Source: JAYRWN01 sp041917975
Lineage (GTDB): Bacteria; Bacteroidota; Bacteroidia; Chitinophagales; Saprospiraceae
Assembly: GCA_041917975.1 (NCBI GenBank)
Contig: JAYRWN010000241.1
Coordinates: 1-7,735, forward strand
DNA length: 7,735 nucleotides
Direction of reading: 5' to 3'
Below are positions 1 to 5,730 of this stretch, in pieces; the first letter of the stretch is position 1; every line of letters starts with the position of its first letter. Under the pieces are notes generated by a model. It ran no database searches. It was not told where the DNA came from and saw only the letters and a program-made list of their open reading frames with translations. Made by a program: the position numbers and the translations under genes.

Positions 1-532
1 GCAAGGAATGATGATGATATCGTATCGCTTCTTCCCAACGCAATATTTCGGACAATAAATAGCCCAATTTACTGTTGGCCGTAATAAGATTGGCGGTATC
101 ATTTAATTGTGAAAACAATTTTAAAGCCTCGGTAACTTCGTCCATCGATTTATTCCACAGACTCTGATCCGAATACAGATTAGCTTTGGCCATATGGGCA
201 GAGGCCGCATAACGCAGGTTTTTACTTTTTTTATAATGTTGTAAATAGTGCTCTAAATAATATTCGCTGCTATCATACCGGGCCAGGTTTTTATAGGTAA
301 TTCCATAATAATAAACCAGTTTGTAGAACTTAGCGGGTGGTGAGAAAGAATTCTGGAAAGAATCAATATGCTTTAATAATTGCATTGTTTGGCGGGGGTC
401 TTTGCGCATCATAACCCAGGCCTTATCCAACAACGAATCAACGACCGCACTATCCCTTTTGGTCATCTGTGCGATAGAATGGCCAGCTGTCTCCATCCAA
501 ATAAACAAAATAACAATCAGTCTTAAATACAC
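1..532 (-). CDS. Secreted TPR-repeat protein, N-terminal part (cut by window edge)
   Basis: The reading frame is open from a GTG at 530-532 down to the left edge, giving 177 residues with no stop; the C-terminal part lies outside the window. Starting at the GTG gives a plausible signal peptide (YLRLIVILFIWMETAGHSIA, likely cleaved before Gln22). The later ATG at codon 13 would lose the hydrophobic segment, and a TAA two codons upstream of the GTG blocks any longer version. After the signal come TPR-like helix pairs at about residues 67-100, 107-140 and 147-177, rich in Tyr, Leu and Ala at TPR spacing. In Bacteroidota such exported TPR arrays are often the sensor part of a larger protein ending in a histidine kinase or LuxR-type domain; that is inference here because the end is missing. 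It lies 116 bp downstream of panC on the same strand, and no convincing terminator or promoter was seen between them. Confidence 0.85.
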   Translation of the reverse strand, partial: MYLRLIVILFIWMETAGHSIAQMTKRDSAVVDSLLDKAWVMMRKDPRQTMQLLKHIDSFQNSFSPPAKFYKLVYYYGITYKNLARYDSSEYYLEHYLQHYKKSKNLRYAASAHMAKANLYSDQSLWNKSMDEVTEALKLFSQLNDTANLITANSKLGYLLSEILRWEEAIRYHHHSL

Positions 533-648
533 TCTTTAGCTTTTGGTATTAACAAAATCTGAAAATAAAAAATTAATTGTTGTCAGGTTTATTCTACATT
601 TATTTCTGCTTTAGATGGTCACGAAGAGGACAAGTTTAATTCGTCTTC

Positions 649-1494
649 TTATTTTTTAAGGATTAAATTATCGATCAGCCGGACGTCTCCGGCCCAGGCG
701 GCAACACAGACAACGGTTTTTTCATGGTTTTGAATATTGTGTACGGGCTCCAGGGTATTACCATCCACTATAGCCACATATTCCGGTTGTAACCCGGCGG
801 CACCGATCAGGTGAGTGGCATGCATCTCCAGTTGGGTGATAGTGTAATCATTTTGGTGCTCCTGAATCCATTGCATGGCCTGGTGGATGATTGGCGCTCT
901 GGCCCTGAATTCCGGGGTAAGCCGAACGTTGCGTGAACTCATGGCCAACCCGTCTGCTTCGCGGATGGTCGGGCTCATGATCAATTGTATGGGTAACCGC
1001 AGATGCTGGATAAGTCTATGAATAATGGTCCACTGCTGGTAATCCTTTTGACCCATGTATAAGTTATCAGGGCAAACCACTTCCAAAAGACGGGACATGA
1101 CCTGCACCACCCCTTTAAAATGCCCTGGACGAAAAGCCCCTTCCAAACGTTCATCCAAACCATCCAGGGGTATTTCCGGGGCTTGCCAATCGGAAGGATA
1201 GATCTCCTCAGCTATAGGTGCAAACACTGTTTCCGTGTCCACTGCATAAAGCATGTTCAGATCATGCTCCAAGGTCCGGGGGTATTTTAACAAATCCTCC
1301 GGATTATTAAATTGCTTGGGGTTAACGAAGATACTGACCACACAAAGGTGTTGGTCACGATGGCACTGTTCCACCAAACTCACATGGCCTGGATGTAATG
1401 CGCCCATCGTCGGTGCAAAACCGATGGTCAGGCCCTTCTGGCGGTTTTCAGCAAGCCAATCCTTAAGGTGAGCGATGGTTCTAAAATATTGCAT
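649..1494 (-). CDS. panC: Pantothenate synthetase (pantoate--beta-alanine ligase, EC 6.3.2.1)
   Basis: The product joins pantoate and beta-alanine using ATP, through a pantoyl-adenylate, as the last step of pantothenate (vitamin B5) synthesis in the cytoplasm. The 281 residues are full family length. Visible motifs are PTMGALHPGH at 28-37 (HIGH-type nucleotide site), SIFVNPKQF at 54-62, FRPGHFKGVVQVMSRL at 121-136, GQKDYQQW at 148-155, and READGLAMSSRN at 178-189 (KMSKS-like loop). No key residue appears to be missing. The ATG at 1492-1494 fits the usual N-terminus of the family. panB and panD are not in the window. Upstream, and divergent from it, is the long AT-rich region; an ATTTGCAT box (1495-1502) abuts the start codon. 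No clear TAnnTTTG promoter was found on this strand just upstream. Confidence 0.98.
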   Translation of the reverse strand: MQYFRTIAHLKDWLAENRQKGLTIGFAPTMGALHPGHVSLVEQCHRDQHLCVVSIFVNPKQFNNPEDLLKYPRTLEHDLNMLYAVDTETVFAPIAEEIYPSDWQAPEIPLDGLDERLEGAFRPGHFKGVVQVMSRLLEVVCPDNLYMGQKDYQQWTIIHRLIQHLRLPIQLIMSPTIREADGLAMSSRNVRLTPEFRARAPIIHQAMQWIQEHQNDYTITQLEMHATHLIGAAGLQPEYVAIVDGNTLEPVHNIQNHEKTVVCVAAWAGDVRLIDNLILKK

Positions 1495-1580
1495 ATTTGC
1501 ATTTTTTGTTTATTATTATTAAGGTTAGCCTTTTGTGAGAGCAATGTATGTTATAGCCACATTAAATAGACAATTTGCAG

Positions 1581-1592
1581 CCATGATCATGG
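1581..1592. repeat. Perfect 12-bp palindrome CCATGATCATGG
   Basis: A fully self-complementary 12-mer, flanked loosely by ACAAT (1570-1574) and ATTGT (1595-1599), which are complementary but off-centre by 2 bp. It lies 87 bp upstream of the panC start and could be an operator for a dimeric regulator. No family was recognised. Confidence 0.5.
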
Positions 1593-1600
1593 ACATTGTT

Positions 1601-1632
1601 TCTAAAAATATTTGTAACTAGTCTAAAAATAT
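1601..1632. repeat. Direct repeat TCTAAAAATAT x2, 21-bp period
   Basis: Identical 11-mers lie at 1601-1611 and 1622-1632, exactly 21 bp apart (two helical turns, so on the same DNA face). A reverse-complement copy of nine bases (ATATTTTTA) follows at 1649-1657. The spacing suggests tandem protein-binding sites or phased A-tract bending, though low complexity weakens the case. Confidence 0.5.
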
Positions 1633-1670
1633 AGATATTTATATTATCATATTTTTAATAAAAATGCATA

Positions 1671-1736
1671 TTATTTGCATATTTTATATATTTTTTGACT
1701 TTTTAATGAATTTATTTGCATAATAAAGGCAAATAA
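1671..1736. repeat. TTATTTGCATA boxes, direct and inverted
   Basis: TTATTTGCATA occurs at 1671-1681 and again at 1712-1722, 41 bp apart (about four helical turns). The second copy also pairs with GCAAATAA at 1729-1736, giving an 8-bp perfect inverted repeat with a 9-bp spacer. A further ATTTGCAT lies at 1495-1502 beside the panC start. The inverted repeat sits inside the proposed promoter, between its two elements, as an operator would. Confidence 0.55.
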
Positions 1737-1747
1737 TTGTAAATTTG
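1715..1747 (+). promoter_or_regulatory. Candidate Bacteroidota-type promoter for the tRNA-like RNA
   Basis: TTTG (1715-1718), a 21-bp spacer, then TAAATTTG (1740-1747) matches the Bacteroidota vegetative consensus TTTG / TAnnTTTG with accepted spacing. Transcription would begin near 1754, about 40 nt before the folded RNA. An 8-bp inverted repeat overlaps it. Confidence 0.6.
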
Positions 1748-1792
1748 TCACTGAAATATTAAACTTCGGAAATTAAAGAACTCCGGATCTAT

Positions 1793-1959
1793 TGTGAGGT
1801 GATGAAATTTGGCAGCCATGCCCTCTTGTCTCGGGGGTGGGGATCAACGGATAAACATAGTGTAGAGCCGACTGGAACTTGTTCGGCCGACCAGGGTTGA
1901 CCACTAATCTTTGCACTATGGCTAACGTCCTCGTGGAGGTTCGAGTCCTTCTCTCACAG
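1793..1959 (+). ncRNA. tRNA-like RNA with a giant (~97 nt) variable region
   Basis: Hand folding gives a full cloverleaf. The acceptor stem is TGTGAGG (1793-1799) with TCTCACA (1952-1958), 7 bp with one G-T. Then come T8 and G9, a D arm of ATG/CAT (1802-1804, 1817-1819) with GG in its loop, an anticodon arm CCCTC / TTGTCTC / GGGGG (1821-1837), and a T arm GGAGG / TTCGAGT / CCTTC (1935-1951). The discriminator is G1959; no CCA is encoded. The D arm resembles a class II (Leu-like) tRNA, but the anticodon reads GTC (Asp), with C38 and G73 as in tRNA-Asp. Position 37 is T, where a purine is expected. The variable region 1838-1934 is about 97 nt instead of 4-20 and folds into its own long arm: a 7-bp helix (1838-1844 with 1927-1933) and a 12-bp helix (1856-1867 with 1909-1920). 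It could be a regulatory RNA, an odd tRNA, or a tRNA with an insertion. The structure is clear; the function is unknown. Confidence 0.7.
1856..1920 (+). other. 12-bp hairpin arm inside the tRNA-like RNA
   Basis: CATAGTGTAGAG (1856-1867) pairs with CTTTGCACTATG (1909-1920): the first 7 bp are perfect Watson-Crick pairs and the next five include two G-T wobbles. The 41-nt apical part may add short helices, such as CTGG 1872-1875 with CCAG 1891-1894, and holds the palindrome TCGGCCGA (1883-1890). Confidence 0.65.
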
Positions 1960-1973
1960 CTTTTATTTTTTTT
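1935..1973 (+). terminator. T-tract after the tRNA-like RNA, probable terminator
   Basis: The T arm and the 3' acceptor strand are followed directly by CTTTTATTTTTTTT. With the RNA's own stems as hairpin, this would end transcription and fix the RNA's 3' end. It would also partly insulate the downstream lipid operon. Confidence 0.5.
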
Positions 1974-2049
1974 GCAAGCCGGTCTTTACCAAAAAGTAAT
2001 TCAGATTTAACTGTTCGAGACACCCTACAGCGAAATTATTTCTTCTATC

Positions 2050-2072
2050 TTCGGTTAAGTAAACAAACCGAA
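2050..2072 (+). promoter_or_regulatory. 7-bp inverted repeat just before the TTG start
   Basis: TTCGGTT (2050-2056) and AACCGAA (2066-2072) are perfect complements around a 9-nt loop. The repeat ends 6 bases before the TTG start, so it could act as an operator or as an mRNA hairpin controlling start-site access. No T-run follows, which argues against a terminator. Confidence 0.45.
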
Positions 2073-2078
2073 TTTACC

Positions 2079-3602
2079 TTGAAGTTTATTAAGAATTCAA
2101 CGGATTCGCCAGCACAGGTTTTGGCTCAACATGGCGTGCAAGTGGATTTGTTAGATAAAGATCTTCAAGCTTTGCATTCGGATCAGGCCGCCTTATTTGT
2201 TTTCAATAGTATAGATGCTCAATTAGACCATCACCTTGCAGCTTTTATTTTAAGCCGGATTAAATCAAACTATCAAGTCCTTGATCCATTACTCAGTATA
2301 ATGGTAGAAAATCCGCTATTAACAGAACAGGAAGAATCCCCCCTCAAACGCAAGCGCATCAGGAAATATCTCCTAAATAAAATTAATGGCGGAGTTAATC
2401 TTGGCTATGTCTTAACCCCTCCAGGCGGATTAGGCCATTTATTGACCTGGGTTACTGAACGTCGCTTATTACGTGTCGTCAAAAATCTCACCTTACCTCT
2501 TATCCCGGTGAGTATAAATCACCACCCGGACAAACCACAATGGATGCAAATTCGTTTTGGCAATCCACTGAATGCTACACATTACCGGCAACTCAAAAAA
2601 GTCGGCCGGTTAAGAAGGTTTCTTCAAGTCAAAATTAAAGCCTTGAATTCCTCCCTGGAAGTATTGAGTTTTTTTGATCCACTGGAAAAAAATGCCGGGC
2701 GAGACAACCCTGCCACGATCCGTCCACCGGTAGACAAAGCTCTTTTACAAAAAGACATTGAGGCTTTGTCTTCCTATCATCTGCTCACCTCACGAGGCAA
2801 ATACGACGTGTATACGGCTAAGGCGCACGAAATACCGCACCTGATGCAAGAAATAGGTCGTTTGCGGGAGTTAACTTTTCGTGACGTGGGAGAAGGTACC
2901 GGCCTGGCGGTGGACAGCGATGAGTACGACTTGTACTATCACCAACTGTTCATTTGGGAACGGGATGCTTGTTCTGTCATCGGGGGTTACCGAATAGGCT
3001 ATGGCGCGGAAGTATTCAGGCAATTTGGTCCAGAGGGGTTGTATATCTCCAATTTGCTTAAAATAAATAAGCGTTTTTATCCTTACATGGAACAAGCAGC
3101 TGAGTTAGGGCGCTCCTTCGTCATCACCTCCTGCCAAAAACAACCGTTGCCGTTATTTTTACTGTGGAAAGGCATTCTGTGTTTTTTACTTCGTCACCCG
3201 GACATCCGCTATTTGTACGGACCCGTGAGCATTAGCAAATACATTTCCACCGTATCAAAAAGTGTCATCGTTGCTTTTATCAAAAAACACTTGTTTGACT
3301 ATAACCTGTCCAAATATCTCACCCCTCGCATCCCTTTCAATCCTAACTTGGAGGAAAAGGAACTGCAGATGATTCTGCAAAATCTGCCTGATGATATTTC
3401 AGCTTTGGACCATTTCCTGGCCGAAATAGAACCCACACACATCAAAGTACCTGTCCTCATCAAACAATATGCGCGACAAAACGCCCGCTTTATTTGTTTT
3501 AATCTTGATCCGCATTTTTCTGATGCCCTGGATGGTTTTATGCTCCTGGATTTACATAATTTACCTCCCGACACCATTGAGACCTTAAAAAAGGAAAAAT
3601 GA
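2079..3602 (+). CDS. OlsF-like aminolipid acyltransferase: degenerate PlsC domain fused to GNAT N-acyltransferase
   Basis: The 507-residue protein has two parts. Residues ~30-200 look like the O-acyltransferase (PlsC) domain of Bacteroidota hemolysin-like proteins, but the site that should read N-H-P-x(4)-D reads N43-S-I-D-A-Q-L-D50, losing the catalytic His, and the later E-containing motif is replaced by TPPGGLG at 113-119. Residues ~235-420 are an OlsB/hemolysin-type GNAT domain with intact landmarks: RLRELTFRDVGEGTG (261-275), YYHQLFIW (286-293), GGYRIG (302-307), ELGRSFV (342-348), LLWKGI (361-366), GPVSIS (381-386). The tail (VPVLIKQYARQNARFICFNLDPHF) is also typical. It likely N-acylates an amino acid with a 3-hydroxy fatty acid as the first step of ornithine- or glycine-type lipids at the inner membrane; the substrate cannot be told. 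The start is TTG; the frame is open upstream to about 1926 without an ATG, so the start is uncertain. It overlaps the next gene by 4 bp (ATGA). Confidence 0.85.
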   Translation: MKFIKNSTDSPAQVLAQHGVQVDLLDKDLQALHSDQAALFVFNSIDAQLDHHLAAFILSRIKSNYQVLDPLLSIMVENPLLTEQEESPLKRKRIRKYLLNKINGGVNLGYVLTPPGGLGHLLTWVTERRLLRVVKNLTLPLIPVSINHHPDKPQWMQIRFGNPLNATHYRQLKKVGRLRRFLQVKIKALNSSLEVLSFFDPLEKNAGRDNPATIRPPVDKALLQKDIEALSSYHLLTSRGKYDVYTAKAHEIPHLMQEIGRLRELTFRDVGEGTGLAVDSDEYDLYYHQLFIWERDACSVIGGYRIGYGAEVFRQFGPEGLYISNLLKINKRFYPYMEQAAELGRSFVITSCQKQPLPLFLLWKGILCFLLRHPDIRYLYGPVSISKYISTVSKSVIVAFIKKHLFDYNLSKYLTPRIPFNPNLEEKELQMILQNLPDDISALDHFLAEIEPTHIKVPVLIKQYARQNARFICFNLDPHFSDALDGFMLLDLHNLPPDTIETLKKEK

Positions 3603-4375
3603 ATTATTTGCTGGCAGGGTTACGCTTTATCCTATTTGTAGTTCTTCTAATTGGTTATTTGGTGGGTTTTGGCTTGTTCACACTTTGTCTTGGATACAGT
3701 CTTCCAAGAGTGTTAAAATGGAAAAAGTCTTTCTGTCAACTGATGTTGAAACTACTGGGTGTGGTCATCATCAAGGAAGGTCGGCCATACCAGGCGGGGG
3801 CCTGCCTGGTCATCAATAATCACCGGTCCTACCTGGACCCTATCATCGCTATGACAGAATATCTGGCCGTCGCAGTATCCAAGGCCGAGGTTAAAAAGTG
3901 GCCTTTGATCGGTATTGGCGCCCTGATTTCAGGGGTTATCTATGTAAAGCGGGAGCTCCAACATAGTCGGGTGGAAGCTCGACGAGCTATTGGTCAAGCC
4001 CTGCGCAAAGGCACTTCGGTTTACATTTGCCCCGAAGGAACTACCTCCCTTCAACCCACTACATTACCGTTTCGTAAATCGGTTTTTTTGTTGGCTGCGG
4101 AAGAGTCCTTCCCCATCATCCCGGTAACCATTGAGTATGCCAATCTAGAGATGGCTTTTGTTGGACAGGATACTTTTTTACTCCATTTTATGCGCACTTT
4201 TGGCCGTCTTACCAATCCAGTCATGATGGTCATGGGGGACCCTCTGCGCGGAAGTGATGGTGAAGACCTTCTTCGGCGCTGCCAGGAAAATATTGATCAA
4301 ACGTTAGTCTATTGCCGTCAGAAACTACAGGAGGTTTATCCTAAAGACTATAACCATTCACGCACCTTTCCCTGA
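3599..4375 (+). CDS. 1-acyl-glycerol-3-phosphate / lyso-aminolipid O-acyltransferase (PlsC/OlsA family)
   Basis: A 258-residue membrane acyltransferase with the full PlsC motif set: NNHRSYLDP at 73-81 (catalytic His75 and Asp80, HX4D), GVIYVKRE at 112-119 (Arg118), PEGTTS at 145-150 (Glu146), and FPIIPVTIEY at 171-180. An N-terminal hydrophobic segment (about residues 7-33) anchors it in the membrane. Family members transfer an acyl chain to lysophosphatidic acid or, in OlsA/GlsA types, to the 3-hydroxyl of a lyso-aminolipid. The 4-bp ATGA overlap with the N-acyltransferase implies translational coupling, and favours the aminolipid role, supplying the O-acylation that the upstream fusion seems to have lost. 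A general phosphatidic-acid role cannot be excluded. The gene ends 5 bp from the convergent transporter operon. Confidence 0.92.
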   Translation: MNYLLAGLRFILFVVLLIGYLVGFGLFTLCLGYSLPRVLKWKKSFCQLMLKLLGVVIIKEGRPYQAGACLVINNHRSYLDPIIAMTEYLAVAVSKAEVKKWPLIGIGALISGVIYVKRELQHSRVEARRAIGQALRKGTSVYICPEGTTSLQPTTLPFRKSVFLLAAEESFPIIPVTIEYANLEMAFVGQDTFLLHFMRTFGRLTNPVMMVMGDPLRGSDGEDLLRRCQENIDQTLVYCRQKLQEVYPKDYNHSRTFP

Positions 4376-4380
4376 AATGA

Positions 4381-5730
4381 TCAGTTTTGACTTAATGTTT
4401 GTGAAATCTGTAAGCGGTAAGCGCGCCAGGCTGGAATAAGCGCTGCAGTGATACCTATGACCAACGCCCCTGCCAATAGCCACCATTCTTCCTGGGCAAA
4501 ATACCACGGTGAAATGCGGTAACGATACCCTTCTTCCAAATATCCGGATAAGAAAAAAATAGCCGTATGGCAAATCAGGAGGCCTAACAAAGCGCCGATC
4601 AAACTTAACAAGAGCCCTTCCAGGAGAATTAAGAAAAAAAGTCGGCCGGGAGTACCTCCCATGACTCGCAGCAATGCCAGTTCGTACTGTCTTTCTTTAA
4701 GAGAACTAAACAGCGAAATAAAAATACTTAATCCCGAAACCAGGGCAATGACCCAACCCAGAGCTTTCAAGGTTTCAAAACCTACGCCCATTAAGGAAAA
4801 CAAACGTGTTACTTCCAGAACCGGCGTAGCTGCTTGTAAATCGGTGTTTTCATTGATATTCCTTTGCATGTTCAGGGTTTGATAATTACGTACTTTAAAC
4901 TTGATGAGCAAGGAGGTAATCGCTTCCTCAGGGTGTTGAAGAATGCCTTCATTCGTATAATGGGGAATGGTTTGTGGTAAGTCCTGAACCAAGGTATCCC
5001 CAGGCTGGCTGTTGGACCTGTTGATATTAGCCTCTTCATGACGATGATCCTCCTCTCCATGTGGTTCGGCTATTGAAGTTTCTTCTTCATTGGGTTTGCC
5101 ATGGGCGTGTACTCCCCATATGGAGTGCGTGTTGGTCAAAATAACCTGATCCAATGCCGAACCTGTTTCAGCCAATATTCCGGTCACCTTAAATGGATGG
5201 CCTTCACCGTGTACCAGGTTATCGTCTTCGATAAAACCATGAGAGGAATAAAAGGTACTATCCAATCCTAAGTTTAATTTTTTAGCCACCGCTGCCCCGA
5301 TCACCACGTCGTAGTCCTCATGCCACAATCGTCCGCTGCCTACTTGGCCATCATATAAATCCAAATAAGCGTGTGTGGTGCCAATGATGCGGTATGTGCG
5401 GTAACTATCCCCTAAAGATAAAGGAACCGCCGTGCCAATCAGCGGGTGACGGGGGTTTAAAAATGGTTTTGCCTGAGCGATCGGTATATTTCCGGTGGGT
5501 GCATCCAAATGGTACATGCTGCTCAGGATAAGTTGTAATGGACTACCCTTCGCTCCAATTACCAGGTCTATCCCGGCCAGGTTCTTATTAAACTTATCTT
5601 CCAATTGCTGATTGGTGATAAATATAAAAGCAATCAGACCAACCCCTAATCCAAACAGGACCAACGTCAATAACAGGTTTAATGGCTTATACCAAATGTT
5701 TTTCCAGCTTAGATACCATAAACTCTTCAT
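4381..5730 (-). CDS. ABC transporter permease, FtsX/MacB type, with His/Glu-rich extracytoplasmic region
   Basis: A 449-residue permease with the MacB/FtsX layout: TM1 at about 17-39, a large extracytoplasmic domain of about 280 residues, then TM helices at about 321-344, 364-397 and 416-437. The conserved LKERQYELALLRVMG (344-358) after TM2 is the FtsX-family coupling region. Other landmarks are DLVIGAKGSPLQLILSS (55-71) and HPLIGTAVPLSLGD (95-108). Within the extracytoplasmic domain, residues 202-233 hold His202, 208, 210, 224, 229 and 231 among many Glu and Asp residues, and His164, 174 and 178 lie nearby, a pattern that suggests divalent metal (zinc-like) binding. Such permeases usually act by moving an extracytoplasmic domain rather than as a classical channel. 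The start overlaps the ATPase stop by 4 bp. No periplasmic partner or outer-membrane channel is in the window. Confidence 0.93.
   Translation of the reverse strand: MKSLWYLSWKNIWYKPLNLLLTLVLFGLGVGLIAFIFITNQQLEDKFNKNLAGIDLVIGAKGSPLQLILSSMYHLDAPTGNIPIAQAKPFLNPRHPLIGTAVPLSLGDSYRTYRIIGTTHAYLDLYDGQVGSGRLWHEDYDVVIGAAVAKKLNLGLDSTFYSSHGFIEDDNLVHGEGHPFKVTGILAETGSALDQVILTNTHSIWGVHAHGKPNEEETSIAEPHGEEDHRHEEANINRSNSQPGDTLVQDLPQTIPHYTNEGILQHPEEAITSLLIKFKVRNYQTLNMQRNINENTDLQAATPVLEVTRLFSLMGVGFETLKALGWVIALVSGLSIFISLFSSLKERQYELALLRVMGGTPGRLFFLILLEGLLLSLIGALLGLLICHTAIFFLSGYLEEGYRYRISPWYFAQEEWWLLAGALVIGITAALIPAWRAYRLQISQTLSQN

Larger units (their letters stand above)
1495..1792. other. AT-rich intergenic region with repeats, no gene seen
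   Basis: This stretch separates divergent panC from the tRNA-like RNA. It is extremely A+T rich, above all from about 1600 to 1765. It contains a 12-bp palindrome, an 11-bp direct repeat at 21-bp spacing, ATTTGCAT boxes, and a promoter-like sequence, each listed separately. I found no convincing open reading frame on either strand. The likely role is a shared regulatory region for panC on one side and the tRNA-like RNA, and perhaps the lipid operon, on the other. Confidence 0.7.

Noticed and set aside
621..648. Terminator between panC and the TPR gene
   Set aside because: Two competing 5-bp stems (ACGAA/TTCGT and GAAGA/TCTTC) with long loops and no adjacent T-run on the minus strand; too weak to call.
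981..1163. Small open frames overlapping panC (981-1163 minus, 1253-1471 plus)
   Set aside because: They lie inside panC in other frames and look like no known protein.
1673..1680. ATTTGCAT as the eukaryotic octamer (POU) site
   Set aside because: The identity is coincidental in a bacterial AT-rich promoter region.
1838..1934. Group I intron in a tRNA gene
   Set aside because: Known bacterial tRNA introns sit in the anticodon loop and are over 200 nt; this extra sequence is about 80-90 nt beyond normal, lies in the variable region, and shows no recognisable catalytic core.
1793..1959. tmRNA (ssrA) reading of the tRNA-like RNA
   Set aside because: tmRNA is about twice as long, lacks a normal anticodon arm, and encodes a tag peptide ending in Ala; none of this is seen, and the anticodon and D arms here are intact.
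3299..3577. 92-residue minus-strand open frame inside the GNAT gene
   Set aside because: Antisense shadow of a well-supported coding region; low-complexity Arg/Ser/Lys composition and no motif.
4661..4882. 73-residue plus-strand open frame inside the ABC permease
   Set aside because: Antisense to the permease coding sequence, without family features or a plausible promoter.
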